Shown piece by piece: positions 8,998 through 22,455 of a stretch of 64,000 nucleotides of DNA; positions within the stretch are counted from its first letter, which is position 1; each line of letters starts with the position of its first letter. The DNA comes from Aphelocoma coerulescens. Taxonomy: Eukaryota > Chordata > Aves > Passeriformes > Corvidae. The DNA lies in NCBI RefSeq assembly GCF_041296385.1, contig NW_027183620.1:62001-126000 (forward strand), in the 5' to 3' direction. The notes under the pieces were generated by a model that worked only from the letters and a program-made list of their open reading frames with translations, was not told the DNA's origin and ran no database searches. The translations under genes and the position numbers were made by a program.

Positions 8998-11265
8998 TGA
9001 CGCTATGGAACCTGGTGGAACCGAGGGGCCACAGTGACACTGTGGGGCCTTTTGGAAGCAACAGGACCCTGGTGGGAAGCCACGGGATGATTAATCCTGC
9101 ACGAACCTGCTCCAGGTGGGCTCCTCTCTCCCGGCTTCCACAGGTGCTGCTAGGATCCCACTCCGGCACTGGCTTGGCACGGGCTCACGGCTTCCTTTGG
9201 CAATGGCTCTGCTCCAGGATGGCATGCTGCAGAGAATGCAGGTAGATTTTGTGCTCACTCCTGGCATGCAGCTGGACAATAAAGCCTGATCCAGCCCCCC
9301 CTCAGCATATGTCCGGCTCTGGCATTGGGGCGGGGCAACTTTGGGAGCAGCCCCAGCCCTGCTCCTGCTCCCGGCTGGGCACCCAGCTGCTGGGACACAG
9401 GTGTGTCCTGATGCCACCGTCTACTCCTTTGAGAAGGGGAGGACAGAGTGCATCAGGGAGTTTGGTGTGGCTTACATGCGGCAAGGAGAAGGTGCAGCCC
9501 CAAACTGGCTTTCACTTCTAGAACCTTTTGCTATTGCGGGAGCAGCTGCTGGAGCTTTTCAACCGAGCTGCAAGAGTGAAAAGTGTGATGGCATGTCTAT
9601 CTGAGAAGGAAGGTTCGGTGCCGCAGCCTGTTGTGCACAATTTATATGCTGATAAGAGAAGGGGGTGCTTTTGGAACGTTTTCCTTCCTGACACTTCTGT
9701 CTCTGTGAGCTTTAGCTGCTTGGACTCAGGGATACCGAAGGTATGTGAAAGTGACTGGGATGCGAGAATCATGTTGCACAGGGAACAGGGAAGGTCAGCA
9801 AATGTTTCCTGTCCTGGCACATCTCTCAGTCTGAACTGCAGCTGCAGATGCTTCACTTCCGCCAAGGACTCTGCCACCTTGAGAGAAGGATGCGCTCTAT
9901 GGAGTTGAGAAAGAAAGTGCGTCTCACTAGCTTCTTTCCTCTACTTCATAGACAGCAAAGGGGCTATGAAAGGCAGCACTGGCTTTTTGTTCTAGGACTT
10001 CTTCTTTACAAGCAGCTGCTGGATGTTTGGAAGGGGGTTTGGGATATGCAAAAATGAGAGGCTAAGATGGTAAGAGGGTAAGATGGAAGTCATCTGGCAA
10101 AAGCAGAGCTCACAAAAGGGCCAGCTGAGAAAGCTCTTGCTGCCTACAACTTCAACTGCACCCCTCAAAGCAGCAGCACACACGCTGCTCTCGGCACTTT
10201 CCTTCTCAGCTCTACGCACCATCCTAAGCCTTGCCTCTCCCACACTCAGGATCCAAAGACAACGGCACCAGGGACTGCTCACACACTAAAGGCACCAGGA
10301 CAAAAGGCTCACCAGCTTGGCCTTTGCATTCCCGCTGACAGCTCCACAGCTTGAACCCAGAGAACTGCCTGCTGCCAACAGCCTTTCCAATCACTCTGAG
10401 CACCTCATGACAAGGAGTGTGGGGAATGAATCTCCAGCAGCCTCCTGCCCCAGGCTGTCCCCCGGGAGCAGCCCTGCTCCAGGCCGTGACTGCCACCTGC
10501 ACAGCCAAAGGACCCAGAGCCGGTGTTACACACCACGGCTGTGCCTGGCACAGAGACACCAGTGGCCACACAAGTGGCCATGGCACTGTCCACACACAGT
10601 CCCTGCTGCTGCTCCCCCAGCCGCTGGCACCAACTCCCAGCCACCCACTCCTAAAGCCACGGGGCCCACTGGGACACTGCGGGGGCTCGTGGAAGCCAGC
10701 GGCCATTGTGACACAGCGGGGCTGCACAGAGCCCACGGTGCTTTGTGACCCGTGGCTCCCAGGAGAGCCTTTGTGATGCTGGGGAACTACAAGGAAGCCT
10801 GGCTCCTCTGTGACACCACCACAGAAGCTCAGGGGAGCCCTGGAGACCGTGCTGATGCTATTGAACCTGATGCAACCCTGCCTCCTCTGTGACACCACAG
10901 AAGCTCTTGGAGCCCTGGAGACCGTGCTGATGCTATGGAACCTGATGCAACCCTGCCTCCTCTGTGACACCACAGAACCTCTGGGAGCCCTGGAGACCGT
11001 GCTGATGCTATGGAACCTGATGCAACCCTGCCTCCACTGTGACACCACAGAAGCTCAGGGAGCCCTGGAGACTGTGGTGATGCTATGGAACCTGATGCAA
11101 CCCTGCCTCCACTGTGACACCACAGAACCTCTGGGAGCCCTGGAGACCGTGCTGATGCTATGGAACCTGATGCAACCCTGCCTCCACTGTGACACCACAG
11201 AAGCTCGGGGAGCTCTGCAGACCGTGGGGATGCTGGCGAAGCTGACGGAACCCTGGGCACCACAG
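8998..11265 (+). repeat. Array unit 5 (2268 bp, 5 monomers)
   Basis: Intact monomers lie at 10837-11211. It appears identical to unit 4 as far as I can read. It is the last unit of the opening run with G at offset 677. Confidence 0.97.
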
Positions 11266-13533
11266 TGACGCTATGGAACCTGGTGGAACCGAGGGGCCAC
11301 AGTGACACTGTGGGGCCTTTTGGAAGCAACAGGACCCTGGTGGGAAGCCACGGGATGATTAATCCTGCACGAACCTGCTCCAGGTGGGCTCCTCTCTCCC
11401 GGCTTCCACAGGTGCTGCTAGGATCCCACTCCGGCACTGGCTTGGCACGGGCTCACGGCTTCCTTTGGCAATGGCTCTGCTCCAGGATGGCATGCTGCAG
11501 AGAATGCAGGTAGATTTTGTGCTCACTCCTGGCATGCAGCTGGACAATAAAGCCTGATCCAGCCCCCCCTCAGCATATGTCCGGCTCTGGCATTGGGGCG
11601 GGGCAACTTTGGGAGCAGCCCCAGCCCTGCTCCTGCTCCCGGCTGGGCACCCAGCTGCTGGGACACAGGTGTGTCCTGATGCCACCGTCTACTCCTTTGA
11701 GAAGGGGAGGACAGAGTGCATCAGGGAGTTTGGTGTGGCTTACATGCGGCAAGGAGAAGGTGCAGCCCCAAACTGGCTTTCACTTCTAGAACCTTTTGCT
11801 ATTGCGGGAGCAGCTGCTGGAGCTTTTCAACCGAGCTGCAAGAGTGAAAAGTGTGATGGCATGTCTATCTGAGAAGGAAGGTTCGGTGCCGCAGCCTGTT
11901 GTGCACAATTTATATGCTGATAACAGAAGGGGGTGCTTTTGCAACGTTTTCCTTCCTGACACTTCTGTCTCTGTGAGCTTTAGCTGCTTGGACTCAGGGA
12001 TACCGAAGGTATGTGAAAGTGACTGGGATGCGAGAATCATGTTGCACAGGGAACAGGGAAGGTCAGCAAATGTTTCCTGTCCTGGCACATCTCTCAGTCT
12101 GAACTGCAGCTGCAGATGCTTCACTTCCGCCAAGGACTCTGCCACCTTGAGAGAAGGATGCGCTCTATGGAGTTGAGAAAGAAAGTGCGTCTCACTAGCT
12201 TCTTTCCTCTACTTCATAGACAGCAAAGGGGCTATGAAAGGCAGCACTGGCTTTTTGTTCTAGGACTTCTTCTTTACAAGCAGCTGCTGGATGTTTGGAA
12301 GGGGGTTTGGGATATGCAAAAATGAGAGGCTAAGATGGTAAGAGGGTAAGATGGAAGTCATCTGGCAAAAGCAGAGCTCACAAAAGGGCCAGCTGAGAAA
12401 GCTCTTGCTGCCTACAACTTCAACTGCACCCCTCAAAGCAGCAGCACACACGCTGCTCTCGGCACTTTCCTTCTCAGCTCTACGCACCATCCTAAGCCTT
12501 GCCTCTCCCACACTCAGGATCCAAAGACAACGGCACCAGGGACTGCTCACACACTAAAGGCACCAGGACAAAAGGCTCACCAGCTTGGCCTTTGCATTCC
12601 CGCTGACAGCTCCACAGCTTGAACCCAGAGAACTGCCTGCTGCCAACAGCCTTTCCAATCACTCTGAGCACCTCATGACAAGGAGTGTGGGGAATGAATC
12701 TCCAGCAGCCTCCTGCCCCAGGCTGTCCCCCGGGAGCAGCCCTGCTCCAGGCCGTGACTGCCACCTGCACAGCCAAAGGACCCAGAGCCGGTGTTACACA
12801 CCACGGCTGTGCCTGGCACAGAGACACCAGTGGCCACACAAGTGGCCATGGCACTGTCCACACACAGTCCCTGCTGCTGCTCCCCCAGCCGCTGGCACCA
12901 ACTCCCAGCCACCCACTCCTAAAGCCACGGGGCCCACTGGGACACTGCGGGGGCTCGTGGAAGCCAGCGGCCATTGTGACACAGCGGGGCTGCACAGAGC
13001 CCACGGTGCTTTGTGACCCGTGGCTCCCAGGAGAGCCTTTGTGATGCTGGGGAACTACAAGGAAGCCTGGCTCCTCTGTGACACCACCACAGAAGCTCAG
13101 GGGAGCCCTGGAGACCGTGCTGATGCTATTGAACCTGATGCAACCCTGCCTCCTCTGTGACAACACAGAAGCTCTTGGAGCCCTGGAGACCGTGCTGATG
13201 CTATGGAACCTGATGCAACCCTGCCTCCTCTGTGACACCACAGAACCTCTGGGAGCCCTGGAGACCGTGCTGATGCTATGGAACCTGATGCAACCCTGCC
13301 TCCACTGTGACACCACAGAAGCTCAGGGAGCCCTGGAGACTGTGGTGATGCTATGGAACCTGATGCAACCCTGCCTCCACTGTGACACCACAGAACCTCT
13401 GGGAGCCCTGGAGACCGTGCTGATGCTATGGAACCTGATGCAACCCTGCCTCCACTGTGACACCACAGAAGCTCGGGGAGCTCTGCAGACCGTGGGGATG
13501 CTGGCGAAGCTGACGGAACCCTGGGCACCACAG
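11266..13533 (+). repeat. Array unit 6 (2268 bp, 5 monomers)
   Basis: Intact monomers lie at 13105-13479. It is the first unit with C at offset 677 (11942) and also has C at offset 659 (11924), shared with units 12 and 27. The first monomer tail has A at 13163 (gacaacacag), shared with units 8 and 9. Confidence 0.97.
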
Positions 13534-15726
13534 TGACGCTATGGAACCTGGTGGAACCGAGGGGCCACAGTGACACTGTGGGGCCTTTTGGAAGCAACAG
13601 GACCCTGGTGGGAAGCCACGGGATGATTAATCCTGCACGAACCTGCTCCAGGTGGGCTCCTCTCTCCCGGCTTCCACAGGTGCTGCTAGGATCCCACTCC
13701 GGCACTGGCTTGGCACGGGCTCACGGCTTCCTTTGGCAATGGCTCTGCTCCAGGATGGCATGCTGCAGAGAATGCAGGTAGATTTTGTGCTCACTCCTGG
13801 CATGCAGCTGGACAATAAAGCCTGATCCAGCCCCCCCTCAGCATATGTCCGGCTCTGGCATTGGGGCGGGGCAACTTTGGGAGCAGCCCCAGCCCTGCTC
13901 CTGCTCCCGGCTGGGCACCCAGCTGCTGGGACACAGGTGTGTCCTGATGCCACCGTCTACTCCTTTGAGAAGGGGAGGACAGAGTGCATCAGGGAGTTTG
14001 GTGTGGCTTACATGCGGCAAGGAGAAGGTGCAGCCCCAAACTGGCTTTCACTTCTAGAACCTTTTGCTATTGCGGGAGCAGCTGCTGGAGCTTTTCAACC
14101 GAGCTGCAAGAGTGAAAAGTGTGATGGCATGTCTATCTGAGAAGGAAGGTTCGGTGCCGCAGCCTGTTGTGCACAATTTATATGCTGATAAGAGAAGGGG
14201 GTGCTTTTGCAACGTTTTCCTTCCTGACACTTCTGTCTCTGTGAGCTTTAGCTGCTTGGACTCAGGGATACCGAAGGTATGTGAAAGTGACTGGGATGCG
14301 AGAATCATGTTGCACAGGGAACAGGGAAGGTCAGCAAATGTTTCCTGTCCTGGCACATCTCTCAGTCTGAACTGCAGCTGCAGATGCTTCACTTCCGCCA
14401 AGGACTCTGCCACCTTGAGAGAAGGATGCGCTCTATGGAGTTGAGAAAGAAAGTGCGTCTCACTAGCTTCTTTCCTCTACTTCATAGACAGCAAAGGGGC
14501 TATGAAAGGCAGCACTGGCTTTTTGTTCTAGGACTTCTTCTTTACAAGCAGCTGCTGGATGTTTGGAAGGGGGTTTGGGATATGCAAAAATGAGAGGCTA
14601 AGATGGTAAGAGGGTAAGATGGAAGTCATCTGGCAAAAGCAGAGCTCACAAAAGGGCCAGCTGAGAAAGCTCTTGCTGCCTACAACTTCAACTGCACCCC
14701 TCAAAGCAGCAGCACACACGCTGCTCTCGGCACTTTCCTTCTCAGCTCTACGCACCATCCTAAGCCTTGCCTCTCCCACACTCAGGATCCAAAGACAACG
14801 GCACCAGGGACTGCTCACACACTAAAGGCACCAGGACAAAAGGCTCACCAGCTTGGCCTTTGCATTCCCGCTGACAGCTCCACAGCTTGAACCCAGAGAA
14901 CTGCCTGCTGCCAACAGCCTTTCCAATCACTCTGAGCACCTCATGACAAGGAGTGTGGGGAATGAATCTCCAGCAGCCTCCTGCCCCAGGCTGTCCCCCG
15001 GGAGCAGCCCTGCTCCAGGCCGTGACTGCCACCTGCACAGCCAAAGGACCCAGAGCCGGTGTTACACACCACGGCTGTGCCTGGCACAGAGACACCAGTG
15101 GCCACACAAGTGGCCATGGCACTGTCCACACACAGTCCCTGCTGCTGCTCCCCCAGCCGCTGGCACCAACTCCCAGCCACCCACTCCTAAAGCCACGGGG
15201 CCCACTGGGACACTGCGGGGGCTCGTGGAAGCCAGCGGCCATTGTGACACAGCGGGGCTGCACAGAGCCCACGGTGCTTTGTGACCCGTGGCTCCCAGGA
15301 GAGCCTTTGTGATGCTGGGGAACTACAAGGAAGCCTGGCTCCTCTGTGACACCACCACAGAAGCTCAGGGGAGCCCTGGAGACCGTGCTGATGCTATTGA
15401 ACCTGATGCAACCCTGCCTCCTCTGTGACACCACAGAAGCTCTGGGAGCCCTGGAGACCGTGCTGATGCTATGGAACCTGATGCAACCCTGCCTCCACTG
15501 TGACACCACAGAAGCTCAGGGAGCCCTGGAGACTGTGGTGATGCTATGGAACCTGATGCAACCCTGCCTCCACTGTGACACCACAGAACCTCTGGGAGCC
15601 CTGGAGACCGTGCTGATGCTATGGAACCTGATGCAACCCTGCCTCCACTGTGACACCACAGAAGCTCGGGGAGCTCTGCAGACCGTGGGGATGCTGGCGA
15701 AGCTGACGGAACCCTGGGCACCACAG
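13534..15726 (+). repeat. Array unit 7 (2193 bp, 4 monomers, contraction junction)
   Basis: Intact monomers lie at 15373-15672, and C is present at offset 677 (14210). The junction at 15436-15446 reads gaagctctggg, a hybrid of the first-monomer tail gaagctcttgg and the second-monomer tail gaacctctggg. This 4-copy form therefore arose by its own 75 bp deletion, separately from the other 4-copy units. Confidence 0.97.
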
Positions 15727-17994
15727 TGACGCTATGGAACCTGGTGGAACCGAGGGGCCACAGTGACACTGTGGGGCCTTTTGGAAGCAACAGGACCCTG
15801 GTGGGAAGCCACGGGATGATTAATCCTGCACGAACCTGCTCCAGGTGGGCTCCTCTCTCCCGGCTTCCACAGGTGCTGCTAGGATCCCACTCCGGCACTG
15901 GCTTGGCACGGGCTCACGGCTTCCTTTGGCAATGGCTCTGCTCCAGGATGGCATGCTGCAGAGAATGCAGGTAGATTTTGTGCTCACTCCTGGCATGCAG
16001 CTGGACAATAAAGCCTGATCCAGCCCCCCCTCAGCATATGTCCGGCTCTGGCATTGGGGCGGGGCAACTTTGGGAGCAGCCCCAGCCCTGCTCCTGCTCC
16101 CGGCTGGGCACCCAGCTGCTGGGACACAGGTGTGTCCTGATGCCACCGTCTACTCCTTTGAGAAGGGGAGGACAGAGTGCATCAGGGAGTTTGGTGTGGC
16201 TTACATGCGGCAAGGAGAAGGTGCAGCCCCAAACTGGCTTTCACTTCTAGAACCTTTTGCTATTGCGGGAGCAGCTGCTGGAGCTTTTCAACCGAGCTGC
16301 AAGAGTGAAAAGTGTGATGGCATGTCTATCTGAGAAGGAAGGTTCGGTGCCGCAGCCTGTTGTGCACAATTTATATGCTGATAAGAGAAGGGGGTGCTTT
16401 TGCAACGTTTTCCTTCCTGACACTTCTGTCTCTGTGAGCTTTAGCTGCTTGGACTCAGGGATACCGAAGGTATGTGAAAGTGACTGGGATGCGAGAATCA
16501 TGTTGCACAGGGAACAGGGAAGGTCAGCAAATGTTTCCTGTCCTGGCACATCTCTCAGTCTGAACTGCAGCTGCAGATGCTTCACTTCCGCCAAGGACTC
16601 TGCCACCTTGAGAGAAGGATGCGCTCTATGGAGTTGAGAAAGAAAGTGCGTCTCACTAGCTTCTTTCCTCTACTTCATAGACAGCAAAGGGGCTATGAAA
16701 GGCAGCACTGGCTTTTTGTTCTAGGACTTCTTCTTTACAAGCAGCTGCTGGATGTTTGGAAGGGGGTTTGGGATATGCAAAAATGAGAGGCTAAGATGGT
16801 AAGAGGGTAAGATGGAAGTCATCTGGCAAAAGCAGAGCTCACAAAAGGGCCAGCTGAGAAAGCTCTTGCTGCCTACAACTTCAACTGCACCCCTCAAAGC
16901 AGCAGCACACACGCTGCTCTCGGCACTTTCCTTCTCAGCTCTACGCACCATCCTAAGCCTTGCCTCTCCCACACTCAGGATCCAAAGACAACGGCACCAG
17001 GGACTGCTCACACACTAAAGGCACCAGGACAAAAGGCTCACCAGCTTGGCCTTTGCATTCCCGCTGACAGCTCCACAGCTTGAACCCAGAGAACTGCCTG
17101 CTGCCAACAGCCTTTCCAATCACTCTGAGCACCTCATGACAAGGAGTGTGGGGAATGAATCTCCAGCAGCCTCCTGCCCCAGGCTGTCCCCCGGGAGCAG
17201 CCCTGCTCCAGGCCGTGACTGCCACCTGCACAGCCAAAGGACCCAGAGCCGGTGTTACACACCACGGCTGTGCCTGGCACAGAGACACCAGTGGCCACAC
17301 AAGTGGCCATGGCACTGTCCACACACAGTCCCTGCTGCTGCTCCCCCAGCCGCTGGCACCAACTCCCAGCCACCCACTCCTAAAGCCACGGGGCCCACTG
17401 GGACACTGCGGGGGCTCGTGGAAGCCAGCGGCCATTGTGACACAGCGGGGCTGCACAGAGCCCACGGTGCTTTGTGACCCGTGGCTCCCAGGAGAGCCTT
17501 TGTGATGCTGGGGAACTACAAGGAAGCCTGGCTCCTCTGTGACACCACCACAGAAGCTCAGGGGAGCCCTGGAGACCGTGCTGATGCTATTGAACCTGAT
17601 GCAACCCTGCCTCCTCTGTGACAACACAGAAGCTCTTGGAGCCCTGGAGACCGTGCTGATGCTATGGAACCTGATGCAACCCTGCCTCCTCTGTGACACC
17701 ACAGAACCTCTGGGAGCCCTGGAGACCGTGCTGATGCTATGGAACCTGATGCAACCCTGCCTCCACTGTGACACCACAGAAGCTCAGGGAGCCCTGGAGA
17801 CTGTGGTGATGCTATGGAACCTGATGCAACCCTGCCTCCACTGTGACACCACAGAACCTCTGGGAGCCCTGGAGACCGTGCTGATGCTATGGAACCTGAT
17901 GCAACCCTGCCTCCACTGTGACACCACAGAAGCTCGGGGAGCTCTGCAGACCGTGGGGATGCTGGCGAAGCTGACGGAACCCTGGGCTCCACAG
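15727..17994 (+). repeat. Array unit 8 (2268 bp, 5 monomers)
   Basis: Intact monomers lie at 17566-17940. It carries C at offset 677 (16403), A at 17624 in the first monomer tail (also units 6 and 9), and T at 17988 (cctgggctcc for cctgggcacc), shared only with unit 9. Confidence 0.97.
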
Positions 17995-20262
17995 TGACGC
18001 TATGGAACCTGGTGGAACCGAGGGGCCACAGTGACACTGTGGGGCCTTTTGGAAGCAACAGGACCCTGGTGGGAAGCCACGGGATGATTAATCCTGCACG
18101 AACCTGCTCCAGGTGGGCTCCTCTCTCCCGGCTTCCACAGGTGCTGCTAGGATCCCACTCCGGCACTGGCTTGGCACGGGCTCACGGCTTCCTTTGGCAA
18201 TGGCTCTGCTCCAGGATGGCATGCTGCAGAGAATGCAGGTAGATTTTGTGCTCACTCCTGGCATGCAGCTGGACAATAAAGCCTGATCCAGCCCCCCCTC
18301 AGCATATGTCCGGCTCTGGCATTGGGGCGGGGCAACTTTGGGAGCAGCCCCAGCCCTGCTCCTGCTCCCGGCTGGGCACCCAGCTGCTGGGACACAGGTG
18401 TGTCCTGATGCCACCGTCTACTCCTTTGAGAAGGGGAGGACAGAGTGCATCAGGGAGTTTGGTGTGGCTTACATGCGGCAAGGAGAAGGTGCAGCCCCAA
18501 ACTGGCTTTCACTTCTAGAACCTTTTGCTATTGCGGGAGCAGCTGCTGGAGCTTTTCAACCGAGCTGCAAGAGTGAAAAGTGTGATGGCATGTCTATCTG
18601 AGAAGGAAGGTTCGGTGCCGCAGCCTGTTGTGCACAATTTATATGCTGATAAGAGAAGGGGGTGCTTTTGGAACGTTTTCCTTCCTGACACTTCTGTCTC
18701 TGTGAGCTTTAGCTGCTTGGACTCAGGGATACCGAAGGTATGTGAAAGTGACTGGGATGCGAGAATCATGTTGCACAGGGAACAGGGAAGGTCAGCAAAT
18801 GTTTCCTGTCCTGGCACATCTCTCAGTCTGAACTGCAGCTGCAGATGCTTCACTTCCGCCAAGGACTCTGCCACCTTGAGAGAAGGATGCGCTCTATGGA
18901 GTTGAGAAAGAAAGTGCGTCTCACTAGCTTCTTTCCTCTACTTCATAGACAGCAAAGGGGCTATGAAAGGCAGCACTGGCTTTTTGTTCTAGGACTTCTT
19001 CTTTACAAGCAGCTGCTGGATGTTTGGAAGGGGGTTTGGGATATGCAAAAATGAGAGGCTAAGATGGTAAGAGGGTAAGATGGAAGTCATCTGGCAAAAG
19101 CAGAGCTCACAAAAGGGCCAGCTGAGAAAGCTCTTGCTGCCTACAACTTCAACTGCACCCCTCAAAGCAGCAGCACACACGCTGCTCTCGGCACTTTCCT
19201 TCTCAGCTCTACGCACCATCCTAAGCCTTGCCTCTCCCACACTCAGGATCCAAAGACAACGGCACCAGGGACTGCTCACACACTAAAGGCACCAGGACAA
19301 AAGGCTCACCAGCTTGGCCTTTGCATTCCCGCTGACAGCTCCACAGCTTGAACCCAGAGAACTGCCTGCTGCCAACAGCCTTTCCAATCACTCTGAGCAC
19401 CTCATGACAAGGAGTGTGGGGAATGAATCTCCAGCAGCCTCCTGCCCCAGGCTGTCCCCCGGGAGCAGCCCTGCTCCAGGCCGTGACTGCCACCTGCACA
19501 GCCAAAGGACCCAGAGCCGGTGTTACACACCACGGCTGTGCCTGGCACAGAGACACCAGTGGCCACACAAGTGGCCATGGCACTGTCCACACACAGTCCC
19601 TGCTGCTGCTCCCCCAGCCGCTGGCACCAACTCCCAGCCACCCACTCCTAAAGCCACGGGGCCCACTGGGACACTGCGGGGGCTCGTGGAAGCCAGCGGC
19701 CATTGTGACACAGCGGGGCTGCACAGAGCCCACGGTGCTTTGTGACCCGTGGCTCCCAGGAGAGCCTTTGTGATGCTGGGGAACTACAAGGAAGCCTGGC
19801 TCCTCTGTGACACCACCACAGAAGCTCAGGGGAGCCCTGGAGACCGTGCTGATGCTATTGAACCTGATGCAACCCTGCCTCCTCTGTGACAACACAGAAG
19901 CTCTTGGAGCCCTGGAGACCGTGCTGATGCTATGGAACCTGATGCAACCCTGCCTCCTCTGTGACACCACAGAACCTCTGGGAGCCCTGGAGACCGTGCT
20001 GATGCTATGGAACCTGATGCAACCCTGCCTCCACTGTGACACCACAGAAGCTCAGGGAGCCCTGGAGACTGTGGTGATGCTATGGAACCTGATGCAACCC
20101 TGCCTCCACTGTGACACCACAGAACCTCTGGGAGCCCTGGAGACCGTGCTGATGCTATGGAACCTGATGCAACCCTGCCTCCACTGTGACACCACAGAAG
20201 CTCGGGGAGCTCTGCAGACCGTGGGGATGCTGGCGAAGCTGACGGAACCCTGGGCTCCACAG
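17995..20262 (+). repeat. Array unit 9 (2268 bp, 5 monomers)
   Basis: Intact monomers lie at 19834-20208. It shares A at 19892 and T at 20256 with unit 8, but has G at offset 677 where unit 8 has C. It is a duplicate of unit 8 in its 3' part with a different 5' part, which suggests a crossover or conversion inside the unit. Confidence 0.97.
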
Positions 20263-22455
20263 TGACGCTATGGAACCTGGTGGAACCGAGGGGCCACAGT
20301 GACACTGTGGGGCCTTTTGGAAGCAACAGGACCCTGGTGGGAAGCCACGGGATGATTAATCCTGCACGAACCTGCTCCAGGTGGGCTCCTCTCTCCCGGC
20401 TTCCACAGGTGCTGCTAGGATCCCACTCCGGCACTGGCTTGGCACGGGCTCACGGCTTCCTTTGGCAATGGCTCTGCTCCAGGATGGCATGCTGCAGAGA
20501 ATGCAGGTAGATTTTGTGCTCACTCCTGGCATGCAGCTGGACAATAAAGCCTGATCCAGCCCCCCCTCAGCATATGTCCGGCTCTGGCATTGGGGCGGGG
20601 CAACTTTGGGAGCAGCCCCAGCCCTGCTCCTGCTCCCGGCTGGGCACCCAGCTGCTGGGACACAGGTGTGTCCTGATGCCACCGTCTACTCCTTTGAGAA
20701 GGGGAGGACAGAGTGCATCAGGGAGTTTGGTGTGGCTTACATGCGGCAAGGAGAAGGTGCAGCCCCAAACTGGCTTTCACTTCTAGAACCTTTTGCTATT
20801 GCGGGAGCAGCTGCTGGAGCTTTTCAACCGAGCTGCAAGAGTGAAAAGTGTGATGGCATGTCTATCTGAGAAGGAAGGTTCGGTGCCGCAGCCTGTTGTG
20901 CACAATTTATATGCTGATAAGAGAAGGGGGTGCTTTTGCAACGTTTTCCTTCCTGACACTTCTGTCTCTGTGAGCTTTAGCTGCTTGGACTCAGGGATAC
21001 CGAAGGTATGTGAAAGTGACTGGGATGCGAGAATCATGTTGCACAGGGAACAGGGAAGGTCAGCAAATGTTTCCTGTCCTGGCACATCTCTCAGTCTGAA
21101 CTGCAGCTGCAGATGCTTCACTTCCGCCAAGGACTCTGCCACCTTGAGAGAAGGATGCGCTCTATGGAGTTGAGAAAGAAAGTGCGTCTCACTAGCTTCT
21201 TTCCTCTACTTCATAGACAGCAAAGGGGCTATGAAAGGCAGCACTGGCTTTTTGTTCTAGGACTTCTTCTTTACAAGCAGCTGCTGGATGTTTGGAAGGG
21301 GGTTTGGGATATGCAAAAATGAGAGGCTAAGATGGTAAGAGGGTAAGATGGAAGTCATCTGGCAAAAGCAGAGCTCACAAAAGGGCCAGCTGAGAAAGCT
21401 CTTGCTGCCTACAACTTCAACTGCACCCCTCAAAGCAGCAGCACACACGCTGCTCTCGGCACTTTCCTTCTCAGCTCTACGCACCATCCTAAGCCTTGCC
21501 TCTCCCACACTCAGGATCCAAAGACAACGGCACCAGGGACTGCTCACACACTAAAGGCACCAGGACAAAAGGCTCACCAGCTTGGCCTTTGCATTCCCGC
21601 TGACAGCTCCACAGCTTGAACCCAGAGAACTGCCTGCTGCCAACAGCCTTTCCAATCACTCTGAGCACCTCATGACAAGGAGTGTGGGGAATGAATCTCC
21701 AGCAGCCTCCTGCCCCAGGCTGTCCCCCGGGAGCAGCCCTGCTCCAGGCCGTGACTGCCACCTGCACAGCCAAAGGACCCAGAGCCGGTGTTACACACCA
21801 CGGCTGTGCCTGGCACAGAGACACCAGTGGCCACACAAGTGGCCATGGCACTGTCCACACACAGTCCCTGCTGCTGCTCCCCCAGCCGCTGGCACCAACT
21901 CCCAGCCACCCACTCCTAAAGCCACGGGGCCCACTGGGACACTGCGGGGGCTCGTGGAAGCCAGCGGCCATTGTGACACAGCGGGGCTGCACAGAGCCCA
22001 CGGTGCTTTGTGACCCGTGGCTCCCAGGAGAGCCTTTGTGATGCTGGGGAACTACAAGGAAGCCTGGCTCCTCTGTGACACCACCACAGAAGCTCAGGGG
22101 AGCCCTGGAGACCGTGCTGATGCTATTGAACCTGATGCAACCCTGCCTCCTCTGTGACACCACAGAACCTCTGGGAGCCCTGGAGACCGTGCTGATGCTA
22201 TGGAACCTGATGCAACCCTGCCTCCACTGTGACACCACAGAAGCTCAGGGAGCCCTGGAGACTGTGGTGATGCTATGGAACCTGATGCAACCCTGCCTCC
22301 ACTGTGACACCACAGAACCTCTGGGAGCCCTGGAGACCGTGCTGATGCTATGGAACCTGATGCAACCCTGCCTCCACTGTGACACCACAGAAGCTCGGGG
22401 AGCTCTGCAGACCGTGGGGATGCTGGCGAAGCTGACGGAACCCTGGGCACCACAG
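20263..22455 (+). repeat. Array unit 10 (2193 bp, 4 monomers)
   Basis: Intact monomers lie at 22102-22401. C is present at offset 677 (20939). The common 4-copy arrangement is seen, lacking the monomer that ends gaagctcttgg. Confidence 0.97.
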
